From positions 1 through 9,202 of the forward strand of contig CAMCSI010000045.1 in the NCBI GenBank assembly GCA_945877885.1: DNA of 9,202 nt, read 5' to 3'. Source of the DNA: Chlamydia trachomatis (GTDB lineage Bacteria; Chlamydiota; Chlamydiia; Chlamydiales; 2-12-FULL-49-11). Positions within the stretch are counted from its first letter, which is position 1, and the number at the start of each line of letters is the position of its first letter. Of the stretch, positions 1 to 6,870 are shown one piece after another. The notes beneath the pieces are model-generated. The model was not told the origin of the DNA. It was given only the letters and a program-made list of their open reading frames with translations, and did no database searches. The translations under genes were made by a program, and so were the position numbers.

Positions 1-122
1 TACGAAAAGGGATAGAGGAATTTGTAGCTGCATACCATGAAAAGGCGAAGCCATTTGTTTGGCGTAAAAGAGAGGTGCGTGGTGCCCAACTCAGAAATAC
101 GATTATGAACTTTCGAGATTAG
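1..122 (+). mobile_element. Right end of an IS630-like insertion sequence, cut by the window edge
   Basis: Only the 3' end of the element is inside the window, identified from the transposase C-terminus it encodes. The outer boundary is not resolved. IS630-type elements insert at TA and duplicate it, and a TA occurs at 120-121, inside the transposase stop codon, with another at 129-130. The terminal inverted repeat cannot be defined because the other end is outside the window. The element abuts a truncated gene on the opposite strand, so it probably caused that truncation. Confidence 0.7.
3..122 (+). CDS. IS630-family transposase, C-terminal fragment (5' end outside window)
   Basis: Reading in frame from base 3, the last 39 codons before TAG (120-122) encode a peptide with the pattern AYHEKAKPFVWRKREV followed by QLRNTI. 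This is the end of DDE transposases of the IS630/Tc1-mariner type: a helix with a Tyr/His pair, then the 'KPFVW' block and a short basic tail. The catalytic DDE residues lie upstream, outside the window. The natural-looking end suggests the C-terminus is intact; whether the whole gene is functional cannot be judged. Its stop codon overlaps, on the opposite strand, the stop codon of the truncated gene at 119-718. Family assignment is by motif recognition only. Confidence 0.82.
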   Translation, partial: RKGIEEFVAAYHEKAKPFVWRKREVRGAQLRNTIMNFRD

Positions 123-718
123 ACACTAGATAGTAAATTCCGATTCCCCAGACTATTACTAAGGTATAAATTCACAGCACTCCAAACAGTTTCAATTTGT
201 GATGCAGAGCAAGGGCTATTTCTAATAGGACTAAATTTCGTTAAAAAGGTAGCATAAGCTTTTGAAGCATTTGATGCTGGCAAGCCCGAGTCTGAACCGC
301 CCAATAAGACTATTACTAAATTTAGTAACAACGTATTATATTCTTTGCTTAAGGATAAAGTTGTTGACTTAACAATTGCACTTTTATCAATAGATGACTG
401 CGCAATATCAATTAAAAATGAATAAATAAGATTTTGAAGATCAGCAATTAGCTCATCTTCCGTGGATACAGCATCAAACATTAATTGAAATTTTTCATAA
501 TCTTCAAGAGTTAATCCTTCATTATAAAAGACTGTTAATAAAGACCCTATAATAGAAGAGATTGCATTCATTGAAAAATCTTCACTAGTAGGATTGGTTA
601 TTATTGAAAAAAGACCATTTCTCAATGTTGTTACATCTGAAATGGAAATATCCTCTATGGATTTAAACTCTTCAATTAATGATGCTATTGCATCTACTAT
701 AGCTGGATCTTCTGACAT
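119..718 (-). pseudogene. Truncated paralogue of the 845-residue membrane-associated protein (N-terminal 199 residues only)
   Basis: The product is a 199-residue, mainly helical, acidic protein with no signal peptide and no recognised domain. It aligns along its whole length with residues 1 to about 200 of the 845-residue product encoded at 969-3506. The best block shares QNLIY-x-FL, then STTLSLS, then DSGL; I count 33 identical residues out of 57 by hand. The open frame could extend upstream to 787, but the ATG at 718 is preferred: it has an AAAGGAG ribosome-binding site 5 bases upstream (724-730) and its N-terminus aligns with that of the paralogue. The stop (TAA, 119-121) falls exactly where an IS630-type element begins, so about 645 codons, including the membrane segments, are missing. 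Most likely it is an IS-disrupted copy; a short functional variant is possible because start, ribosome-binding site and frame are intact. Confidence 0.75.
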
Positions 719-723
719 TATTA

Positions 724-730
724 CTCCTTT
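724..730 (-). promoter_or_regulatory. Strong ribosome-binding site deciding the start at 718
   Basis: The minus strand reads AAAGGAG, a near-perfect anti-16S complement, 5 bases before the ATG at 716-718. It rules in this start over the longer frame beginning at 787, whose first 23 codons run through AT-rich leader sequence. Confidence 0.85.
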
Positions 731-731
731 T

Positions 732-745
732 ATTAATATATTAAT
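732..745. repeat. 14-bp perfect palindrome ATTAATATATTAAT in the leader of the truncated gene
   Basis: The sequence equals its own reverse complement and lies just upstream of the ribosome-binding site at 724-730. A TATAAT hexamer on the minus strand at 773-778 could be the -10 box, which would place the palindrome within the 5' leader. It could be an operator, but the surrounding 40 bases are almost pure A/T, so such a palindrome may be fortuitous. No good -35 box is visible 16-18 bases upstream of the TATAAT. Confidence 0.4.
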
Positions 746-910
746 CAATATATAATTAATTACCGTAACAGAATTATATTGATACACTTAACCGAATTTT
801 CCGGGTTAATAATCTATGTTGGTAGAAATTTGAAAGATTGAGTTTTAGTAAAAAAGCCCTCCTATTCGATTACTTAAATACAATTGCCCTTGCAGTGCAT
901 AACAACTTCA

Positions 911-964
911 CAAAAAAACTCCTTTCAGACCTTAATCATTTTCTCACTGAAACCGTCGGAGTTT
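911..964 (-). terminator. Intrinsic terminator of the 845-codon gene
   Basis: On the minus strand, 4 bases after the TAG stop codon (969-971), AAACTCC (958-964) pairs with GGAGTTT (916-922), and inside it TTTCAG (947-952) pairs with CTGAAA (923-928). This gives 13 base pairs with a 5-base bulge on one side (953-957) and an 18-base loop. A run of seven T follows on the transcript strand (912-918), partly inside the stem base. It separates the 845-codon gene from the truncated paralogue downstream, which therefore needs its own promoter in 719-910. Confidence 0.75.
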
Positions 965-968
965 AATT

Positions 969-3506
969 CTAATCCAAGGAAAAATACGAAGAGATATCCA
1001 CACCAAAGGCTGTTTGATAATCTACACTTAGGCCAAGAGTTTCAATTGAACTCATTAAAGTTATAATACTTGCATAAATGGTTTTAATCGATTCAAGAAA
1101 TGTTGTAGTGGGAAAAGCACCACCAGCTATCGCCAATGCTACTGCCATTTGAAGAAGCACATACAATCCAATGATCGCATAAAGAGCTCCTGAAATAAAG
1201 TTAACTGACCCTTGAGCTGTGATGAGTTCTTTTGATGGATCTTCAATCTTACTTAAAACAAGGTCAATAATAGCAGGAATTTCACTTGCAATACTTTCTG
1301 CTAGGGTTAAATACTTTTTAGAAGAACTTTCATCTATAGCTTCATTTGAACAAAGTGAGCCCCATGTATCTGCAACAGAGTTGATGATTACATCGGCTGC
1401 ATCCAACGCAAGTGAAACATTTAAATTATAAAATTGTTCAACCACAGTTCCAACAGAGGCAACAATAGTACCAATAAGCACATCCTTACTGGCTGCTTTA
1501 AAAAAGGAGGCTAAATTCTTTGTACACTCACTTGCCTCTTCTTCCGTTTCCTCGACAACTTCTTCCTCTAAGGGTTCATCTTCGTTTGTAATATTTTCAC
1601 CAATTTCATCTTCTGGAATTTCTTCACTAGTTTCAGCGATATCTTCAGCGATATCTTCAGTTATAACTTCAGCCTCGGGAGCTGCAGTTTCAGCTATAGC
1701 ATCTAAACCTCCCTCAAGGGCCCCTTCAACACCGGCTTCAGTGGCAGCATCAATAGCCCCTTCAATACCCGCTTCAAGAGCAATTTCGGTACCAGCCTCT
1801 ACCGCCACATCTAACGCAACTACTGCCCCAGAGCCTACCCCAAGGGTCAAAACAGTAACAACGATCGTAACAATTAATAGAGCAATGGAGACTCCAATTT
1901 GTATCCACATTTCAATAGCTTCACTTTCAGCTTTTTCAGCCTCCTGTTCAGCTGGCATTTTTGCGATAACATCATTCATGAAAGCCCCCAAATCATCAAG
2001 CTGCTCTTGAGAAAGAAAAAGACTTAAATACTCAAGGATTTCAATTTCCATCTGCAGAAAATTTGCAACAGAGAGTCCATTTTCTGAGATATTATTTTCG
2101 GATAAAAGAAAAGTTTGTAATAATTCTACAATACTCATGATTGTAGTTTTACTTGTTGGTAGGGAAAAGGTGGAAATTTTAGTTTTTAAAACTGTAGGCC
2201 AGTATAAAAAAACGCTACTTTTTACAGTTACGCCCAGATAATTGACTATGCCAGTTTCTTGAATCAACTTTAATTCTGAATTAAACTCTGTAATAAGAGC
2301 ATCCGCATTCACATCTTTATCTGATAAATAAGAAAAAATAGCCGACGATGTTTCAGCAATTTCCGTATATGAAATTGAATCTTGCAAAATTCTTTGGTCT
2401 AATAAATTTTGAACATAAATCTGATTTTCACCAGTTAGATTGGTAAGAGAAAATGTTTTAAATATACTCACTGAACCAAAAAGCACCTCTGCAATAGTTT
2501 TATCAAATTTTAAGGCATACAGGCCTAATTTATCAGTAACACTTGTGGTAAATAAAGAGGGTAAAACTAAACTATCCTGAGAACCTGTTTGTATATCAGA
2601 ATAAGTATTAAAAATAGGTAGGCAAGCATTTCTCACTAAACTATTTGGGAAATAGGTAAAAACAAAAATTAGGCTTTTTCCAGTAATAGTGTTTGTGTCA
2701 GATATTGCATTTTTAGCAACAAGAGCTGTAAAGTCTGTGATGTAACTTGTAATAAGGTTACTAACTTTGGCACTTTCACCTAGTACACTGATTACTGCCA
2801 CTGTAAATCTAAGTATCAATTCATCGGTATTGTAAATACCTGAAGCAAATGAGCTGTAGTTAAGATTTCTCACCATTGTTAAAAGAGCGGAGAAATGATT
2901 ATCAATACTAGTGATTAAGCTCTCAATAACGTTAGTATCCCTGAGACTTTGAAGGACGGTGTTCCAAATCGTGGTAATATCCTCGTAAGAATATGGAGTG
3001 CTTATAGTAGGTGCAAATGCACTAACGAAAGTCGTAAAAGCAGCATTCCACTGCACTGTGGTTAGGCCAGAGTCAGTAGAAGTTAATAGGTAACTTGTAA
3101 GTATATATAGCAATTGATTGTATTTTGGACTAAGCGACAGGGTTGTCGAAGTGACAATGGCATTAGTTTGGTTTGATGAAATTGCAGTTTCTACTAAAAA
3201 AGTATAAATAAGATTTTGTACATCTACTAAAAGTTCAGTTTCAGAAGTGTCATCTATTAATCTGTTATAGAATGTCGAATATTGGTCAGCAGATAATCCC
3301 TCTTCCACAAATACAGCGAGCATGGCATCTACAGAAGAAACCAGTGATTCAGCATCAAAGTTATCCGTATTAATACCCTCCATTAGAAGCCCTAAATTAG
3401 ATGACAAGAGGTTTACATCCGCAATAGCTGGATCTTCTAAGCGTTTAAAAGCTTCAATAAAAACTTTGATTTGTTCTGCTATGCTTTGATTGGAATCTGA
3501 AGCCAT
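969..3506 (-). CDS. Uncharacterised 845-residue membrane-associated protein, possible secreted effector or pore-former
   Basis: I do not recognise the family. Residues 1-200 form the part shared with the truncated neighbour (119-718). Residues 200-530 look helical, rich in Ser/Thr/Leu, with few charged clusters. Residue positions 534-557 are a strong hydrophobic segment (IALLIVTIVVTVLTLGVGSG). Residues 560-605 are a degenerate Ala/Gly/Glu repeat (EAG-x-E-x-ALE). Residues 610-660 are extremely acidic, with a duplicated EDIA. Residues 676-689 are mildly hydrophobic, and 769-795 are a second clear membrane segment, followed by an amphipathic tail. There is no Sec signal peptide. Two hydrophobic segments in the C-terminal part after a long helical region loosely recall type III translocators (SseC/YopB type), but the roughly 210 residues between them are too many for a confident match. 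The ATG has only a weak AGGT at 3512-3515 as ribosome-binding site. It is transcribed divergently from the 203-codon gene and ends in its own terminator (911-964). Confidence 0.88.
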   Translation of the reverse strand: MASDSNQSIAEQIKVFIEAFKRLEDPAIADVNLLSSNLGLLMEGINTDNFDAESLVSSVDAMLAVFVEEGLSADQYSTFYNRLIDDTSETELLVDVQNLIYTFLVETAISSNQTNAIVTSTTLSLSPKYNQLLYILTSYLLTSTDSGLTTVQWNAAFTTFVSAFAPTISTPYSYEDITTIWNTVLQSLRDTNVIESLITSIDNHFSALLTMVRNLNYSSFASGIYNTDELILRFTVAVISVLGESAKVSNLITSYITDFTALVAKNAISDTNTITGKSLIFVFTYFPNSLVRNACLPIFNTYSDIQTGSQDSLVLPSLFTTSVTDKLGLYALKFDKTIAEVLFGSVSIFKTFSLTNLTGENQIYVQNLLDQRILQDSISYTEIAETSSAIFSYLSDKDVNADALITEFNSELKLIQETGIVNYLGVTVKSSVFLYWPTVLKTKISTFSLPTSKTTIMSIVELLQTFLLSENNISENGLSVANFLQMEIEILEYLSLFLSQEQLDDLGAFMNDVIAKMPAEQEAEKAESEAIEMWIQIGVSIALLIVTIVVTVLTLGVGSGAVVALDVAVEAGTEIALEAGIEGAIDAATEAGVEGALEGGLDAIAETAAPEAEVITEDIAEDIAETSEEIPEDEIGENITNEDEPLEEEVVEETEEEASECTKNLASFFKAASKDVLIGTIVASVGTVVEQFYNLNVSLALDAADVIINSVADTWGSLCSNEAIDESSSKKYLTLAESIASEIPAIIDLVLSKIEDPSKELITAQGSVNFISGALYAIIGLYVLLQMAVALAIAGGAFPTTTFLESIKTIYASIITLMSSIETLGLSVDYQTAFGVDISSYFSLD
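1633..1656. repeat. Tandem 12-bp duplication coding for EDIA-EDIA
   Basis: Two exact, adjacent copies of TCAGCGATATCT (1633-1644 and 1645-1656) lie in the acidic linker of the 845-residue protein. Each unit is a multiple of three, so the frame is kept. Similar but diverged ED/EE-rich codons flank it, as expected for a low-complexity linker growing by slippage. Confidence 0.9.
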
Positions 3507-3702
3507 AATTTACCTATCCATTTTTGTTTATATTCTATCAAATGGAGGTACTATTTACGAATCCGACTAACTCACAATTGGTTATGATGATTTTGAATCC
3601 CCTTCAGAGCAAATAATCTTTATTTTACTCAAAGTAAGTCACTTAGTTTATATTGTTGGAAAAATGGATAATAAAGTTACATTTTAACCAAAGGAAAAAA
3701 AA
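3507..3702. promoter_or_regulatory. Divergent intergenic region with an 11-bp inverted repeat and a candidate plus-strand promoter
   Basis: This 196-bp gap carries the promoters of both flanking genes. AAAAATGGATA occurs on the plus strand at 3660-3670 and on the minus strand at 3515-3525, so each divergent gene has one copy upstream in the same orientation relative to itself. The 9-mer GTTTATATT is also directly repeated (3526-3534, 3646-3654), and TAAGT-C-ACTTA (3635-3645) is a small inverted repeat. A candidate plus-strand promoter is TTAGTT (3643-3648), 18 bases, GATAAT (3667-3672). On the minus strand TAGAAT (3532-3537) could be a -10 box, without a convincing -35. All promoter calls are weak, since chlamydial promoters are degenerate. 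Confidence 0.4.
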
Positions 3703-4314
3703 ATGTCAGATACATCAAAAAGTACAACCCCTCTTAGAGGACAAGCAGCATTTAAAATAGATAAGTCGCAATATTATATGAGCATAGATCAGAATGAACT
3801 TGTGTCAATAGGTGGTGTTTATAGTGATATAAATGGAGTTTGGCCACCTTCAGATTATGTGATTCAAGAAACATTCCCTCATTGTACAATCAACTATCCA
3901 TTAAAAACAGATCAGCTTAAAACTTTACTTGAAACTTTTCAAAGCCATTCAGGATTTGCAAGTAGTGGAGATGGTTCTACATTTTATGTGGATATAACAA
4001 AACCTGCTCCAGCGATGTTTGATTTCTACTTCAAGATATTGAATGGTAGCTATTATATGGGTGTGAATAAAAATAGCGTCAATATTTTGATTGGTAACGT
4101 AAGTGCTGATATTTTTGGAGCACATCCACCTAATATTGATGATATTCAAAATGTTGCTAATTCTGATGGAAAAAAAGTTTTTTATAATCATTGGTATGCT
4201 GTAGGAGAATATGCACTGAACACTCAAATAAACTTATTCAGAAAGCATTCAGGATTTGCTTCTGAAGGAGATGGTAAAGTATTTCCAATACATTTTTTTA
4301 ATGGGCCTCATTAA
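3703..4314 (+). CDS. Uncharacterised 203-residue protein built from two copies of one domain
   Basis: I do not recognise the family. The protein is an internal tandem duplication. Copy one runs from about residue 17 (FKI...YYM) to 98, copy two from about 110 (FKI...YYM) to 199. Shared blocks are FKI-x3-YYM; a G-x-V-(Y/S)-(S/A)-DI-x-G-(V/A) segment followed by WPP or HPP; and HSGFAS-(S/E)-GDG at 82-91 and 182-191. The spacing between FKI and HSGFAS is 65 and 72 residues. Aromatic residues are abundant, and there is no signal peptide and no membrane segment. The pattern suggests a small beta-rich binding module, possibly an effector, but this is inference. The ATG is preceded by AAAGGA (3690-3695) at good spacing. 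Its transcript probably ends at the hairpin 4320-4386. It is the only complete plus-strand gene in the window and is divergent from the 845-codon gene. Confidence 0.85.
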   Translation: MSDTSKSTTPLRGQAAFKIDKSQYYMSIDQNELVSIGGVYSDINGVWPPSDYVIQETFPHCTINYPLKTDQLKTLLETFQSHSGFASSGDGSTFYVDITKPAPAMFDFYFKILNGSYYMGVNKNSVNILIGNVSADIFGAHPPNIDDIQNVANSDGKKVFYNHWYAVGEYALNTQINLFRKHSGFASEGDGKVFPIHFFNGPH

Positions 4315-4319
4315 AACAT

Positions 4320-4386
4320 TAGACTTTTTTCGAAACTTCTTTGGCTATGAAAAATACTGAAGAAGTTTTGAAAGGGGTCTATTTTT
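4320..4386 (+). terminator. Long stem-loop with T-tract between convergent genes
   Basis: Bases 4320-4341 pair with 4360-4381 without interruption: 22 pairs, of which 4 are G-U when transcribed on the plus strand (at 4325, 4326, 4327 and 4332), around an 18-base loop. TTTTT follows at 4382-4386. It starts 5 bases after the TAA of the 203-codon gene and covers the TAG of the glycosidase gene on the other strand. On the minus strand the four G-U pairs become A-C mismatches, but the 9-pair core AAACTTCTT/AAGAAGTTT remains, so weaker termination of the leftward operon is possible. Confidence 0.7.
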
Positions 4387-5161
4387 CAAAAATCAAAATA
4401 GCATCTGCAACGGGTCTATCAATCAAGGATGGATTTATAATTTGATCTTTGATCACCATTTTGGAGGAAGAGCCTCCATCTAAGTTCACGGCATGAAAAG
4501 ATTGTAATCTTAACATAAAATTTGAAAGCTCGAGGATCGTCATACCACCCCATCCTTTTTGATATTGATCAATCACCACAATTACCCAATCACCATTTTC
4601 CCTTACCCCTATTGCAGTACGAGCATGCTTATTTAAGCGAAAGTTTTTTATGGTTTTTTCAATCTCATGATCAGTGATGATTTTGCCATCTCTTATCAGT
4701 ATCAAGGCCCCGCCAACAATATGTGTTAAATCCTGCCAATCTTCCTTCTTTGTATATCCTGATTGGGGTAAGACGATAATGGTGCCATTTTGCTCTTTTG
4801 TTAACAGCCGGTCAATGTAGACCACCTTTCCACCCTCTTTCCAGCCAATAGCTCCTCTTGGTTTTATGGCAAGCCCCATAAACTCTTCATCACACTTTAA
4901 TATCCCTGCAGGATCTCCATTTACTTTCCAAAATCCACCATTGACCCCAGCAAGCGCTTTTGAGCGGTCTACAAACGATGTTACTGAATTTCGACAAATG
5001 CCATTTTCCTTCAGAGCTCTGGAGGAAACCATTTCAAATTTATCTGGATCGATGATTAAAATATGAGCATTCGTATATTCATCAATTTTTATTTTTGTAT
5101 AATCAAGTTCTGCAGCAAATAACGATAAAGCTGCAATAAGAAACAACATAAATCTATTCAT
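4379..5161 (-). CDS. Secreted phosphodiester glycosidase family protein (NAGPA / DUF2233 domain)
   Basis: The family hydrolyses sugar-phosphodiester bonds; its best-known member is the mammalian enzyme that uncovers mannose 6-phosphate by removing GlcNAc, and bacterial members act on envelope polymers. The 260 residues begin with a short Sec-type signal (MNRFMLFLIAALSLFAA, cleavage near residue 17). Family motifs follow in order: GVNGGFW at 72-78 with G-x-PAG after it, a GGALI core strand at 149-154, HARTAIG at 179-185, a glycine-rich GMT-x-LELS helix start at 206-213, and LDGGSSSKMV at 227-236, the most diagnostic block. The domain looks complete. Start: ATG 8 bp after the metG stop, with AGGGA at the junction, so it is very likely co-transcribed with metG and translationally coupled. 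Expected location is periplasmic, or surface-exposed after export. The natural substrate cannot be told from sequence. Confidence 0.9.
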   Translation of the reverse strand: MNRFMLFLIAALSLFAAELDYTKIKIDEYTNAHILIIDPDKFEMVSSRALKENGICRNSVTSFVDRSKALAGVNGGFWKVNGDPAGILKCDEEFMGLAIKPRGAIGWKEGGKVVYIDRLLTKEQNGTIIVLPQSGYTKKEDWQDLTHIVGGALILIRDGKIITDHEIEKTIKNFRLNKHARTAIGVRENGDWVIVVIDQYQKGWGGMTILELSNFMLRLQSFHAVNLDGGSSSKMVIKDQIINPSLIDRPVADAILIFEK

Positions 5162-5169
5162 TAGATTCC

Positions 5170-6852
5170 CTATACCCTTTGGGTAAGTTTTGCAATTTCA
5201 GCCTCTAACTGCTCATCTTCCACTTTTGCAAATAAAATCTCAGGTTTGTTTAATAAAGCACCAGGGGTAAGTTGCATATCTTTTACTTCCATCCAGCTGA
5301 TATTATCTAAACTACCTTCAAGATTTAACATATGCCAAATTTTTGTGGCGGTCTCTGGGATTATTGGAAATGATACAAGGGCAAGCGCTTTTATAGCCAT
5401 TAAGGATAGGTATAACGTGGTGAAAAGCTCACCTGTTGTTTCCTTATTCTTTATTAATGCCCATGGCTTTTTGTGATCAAAGTATGAATTTGATAGGGCT
5501 GCAAGCTCCATAATAAGAGTACAGGCATGTCTGACCCCATAATTATTATAACTTTCTGCAATTTGGTTGATTTTTAGATTCATTTCATCAAAAAATGTAT
5601 CATCGATGGCATCATATTCTTTTGGGGTAGGTACCACATGATCCACTTTATTATAGATAAACGATAACGATCTATGAATAAAATTAGCAAACTTACCCAC
5701 TAAATCGCCATTAACTCGACGGCCAAAATCTTTCCATGTAAACTCACTATCACTATTTTCTGGCGCATTTGCAGCAAGTGTGTATCTTATAGTGTCAGCG
5801 TGATAGGTGTCTAAAAACTCCCCTAAATCTATGGTCCAATGATTGGATTTACTAAACTGCTTTCCCTCTAAATTTAAAAACTCGTTAGCAGGAAGATCTG
5901 TGACTAAATTATACTTTTTCGACTGTCCCATCAACATGCTTGGAAATATAACGCTATGAAAAACGATATTATCCTTCCCAATAAATTGAACAAGCCTTGT
6001 ATCTGGATTTTCAAAATAGGTTTTAAGAGCATCAGGCTTTCCATGAAGATCACCCCATTCCTTTACAGCCGTTAAATAACCAATAGGGGCATCAAACCAA
6101 ACATAAAGAACTTTATCATCTTTACCGTCTAAAGGAAGAGGCACTCCCCACGTCATATCCCGAGTAATAGCCCTTGGCTTTAAATCTTCAATATAAGGCT
6201 TAATAAAATTAACCACCGATGGTTTCCAATTCTTTTTGCTTATCCATTCAAGAAGGTGGCCTTTAAATAGGTCGCATCTGAGAAAAAAGTGCGCCGTATC
6301 TTTTAGCTCTAGTGGCGCTTTTGTTAACTTTGACACTGGATTTTTTAAATCCTCTGCCTCAAAATTACCGCCACATTTAGGACACTCATCCCCTCTTGCT
6401 TCCTCAAAACCACACTTTGGGCATACTCCCGATACATATCTATCCGCTAAAAACTTACCCTCAGTTTTTGAATAAAGCCTCTTTGTGGTCTTTTCCTCCA
6501 CAAAGTTTTTATTTAAAAGCTGGAGGAAAAAATCTTGGACAATTGGTTTGTGGGATTTATTTGTAGTCCGGCTATAATGATCAAATGAAATATTCATCCG
6601 TTTAAACAGCGCTTCATTCTCTTTATGATAAAAATCTACCTGCTCTTTCGGCGATCTATTTTCAAGCTCGGCAGACATAGTGATTGCAATGCCATACTCA
6701 TCAGATCCTGATATAAACAAAACATCAGAACCAGTCATCCGTTTATACCTAGCATAAATATCGGCTGGAAGATAAGCGCCTGCTAAATGGCCAAAATGTA
6801 CACGTCCATTGGCATATAAAAGCGCCGCTGTAATCAATACCCTTTCATTCAC
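5170..6852 (-). CDS. metG: Methionyl-tRNA synthetase
   Basis: This cytoplasmic class I synthetase charges tRNA-Met with methionine. The 560 residues show the nucleotide-binding HFGH at 19-22 (HIGH motif) after ITAALLYANG, one zinc knuckle with Cys 144, 147, 157 and 160, the VQFIGKDN-x3-FHS block at 288-300, and KQFSKS at 331-336 (KMSKS motif). A helical anticodon-binding domain follows from about 381, with a KKPWALIK segment near 461. There is no C-terminal EMAPII-like dimerisation domain, as in chlamydial enzymes. The start is GTG at 6850-6852: the in-frame stop TAA six codons upstream (6871-6873) excludes any earlier ATG, the out-of-frame ATG at 6846-6848 cannot be used, and MNERVLIT matches the family's N-terminus. 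AAAGGG (6863-6868) is the likely ribosome-binding site, 10 bases upstream. It lies between the omega-like gene and the glycosidase gene. Confidence 0.98.
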   Translation of the reverse strand: MNERVLITAALLYANGRVHFGHLAGAYLPADIYARYKRMTGSDVLFISGSDEYGIAITMSAELENRSPKEQVDFYHKENEALFKRMNISFDHYSRTTNKSHKPIVQDFFLQLLNKNFVEEKTTKRLYSKTEGKFLADRYVSGVCPKCGFEEARGDECPKCGGNFEAEDLKNPVSKLTKAPLELKDTAHFFLRCDLFKGHLLEWISKKNWKPSVVNFIKPYIEDLKPRAITRDMTWGVPLPLDGKDDKVLYVWFDAPIGYLTAVKEWGDLHGKPDALKTYFENPDTRLVQFIGKDNIVFHSVIFPSMLMGQSKKYNLVTDLPANEFLNLEGKQFSKSNHWTIDLGEFLDTYHADTIRYTLAANAPENSDSEFTWKDFGRRVNGDLVGKFANFIHRSLSFIYNKVDHVVPTPKEYDAIDDTFFDEMNLKINQIAESYNNYGVRHACTLIMELAALSNSYFDHKKPWALIKNKETTGELFTTLYLSLMAIKALALVSFPIIPETATKIWHMLNLEGSLDNISWMEVKDMQLTPGALLNKPEILFAKVEDEQLEAEIAKLTQRV

Positions 6853-6870
6853 TTTGAATACACCCTTTAA

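Noticed and set aside
719..787. Longer N-terminus (23 extra codons) for the truncated gene
   Set aside because: It translates AT-rich leader sequence including the ribosome-binding site of the better start at 718, and has no counterpart in the paralogue.
788..968. A gene or small RNA between the two paralogues
   Set aside because: Only short frames without start signals are seen. The inverted repeat TTAACC/GGTTAA (788-793, 804-809) has no T-run and is weak; apart from the terminator at 911-964 I see nothing definite.
1741..2010. Plus-strand open frame of 89 codons opposite the 845-codon gene
   Set aside because: Shadow of the Ala/Gly/Glu-rich coding region on the other strand; no ribosome-binding site and a composition dictated by the real frame. 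The same holds for the frames at 884-1066, 1219-1431, 3949-4227 (minus), 4866-5066, 5246-5476, 6236-6475, 6995-7195, 8034-8345, 8451-8687 and 8684-9055.
969..3506. Calling the 845-residue protein a type III translocator or an ABC/Tc toxin component
   Set aside because: Only the general hydrophobic layout is similar. No diagnostic motif is visible, and the distance between the membrane segments does not fit the translocator pattern.
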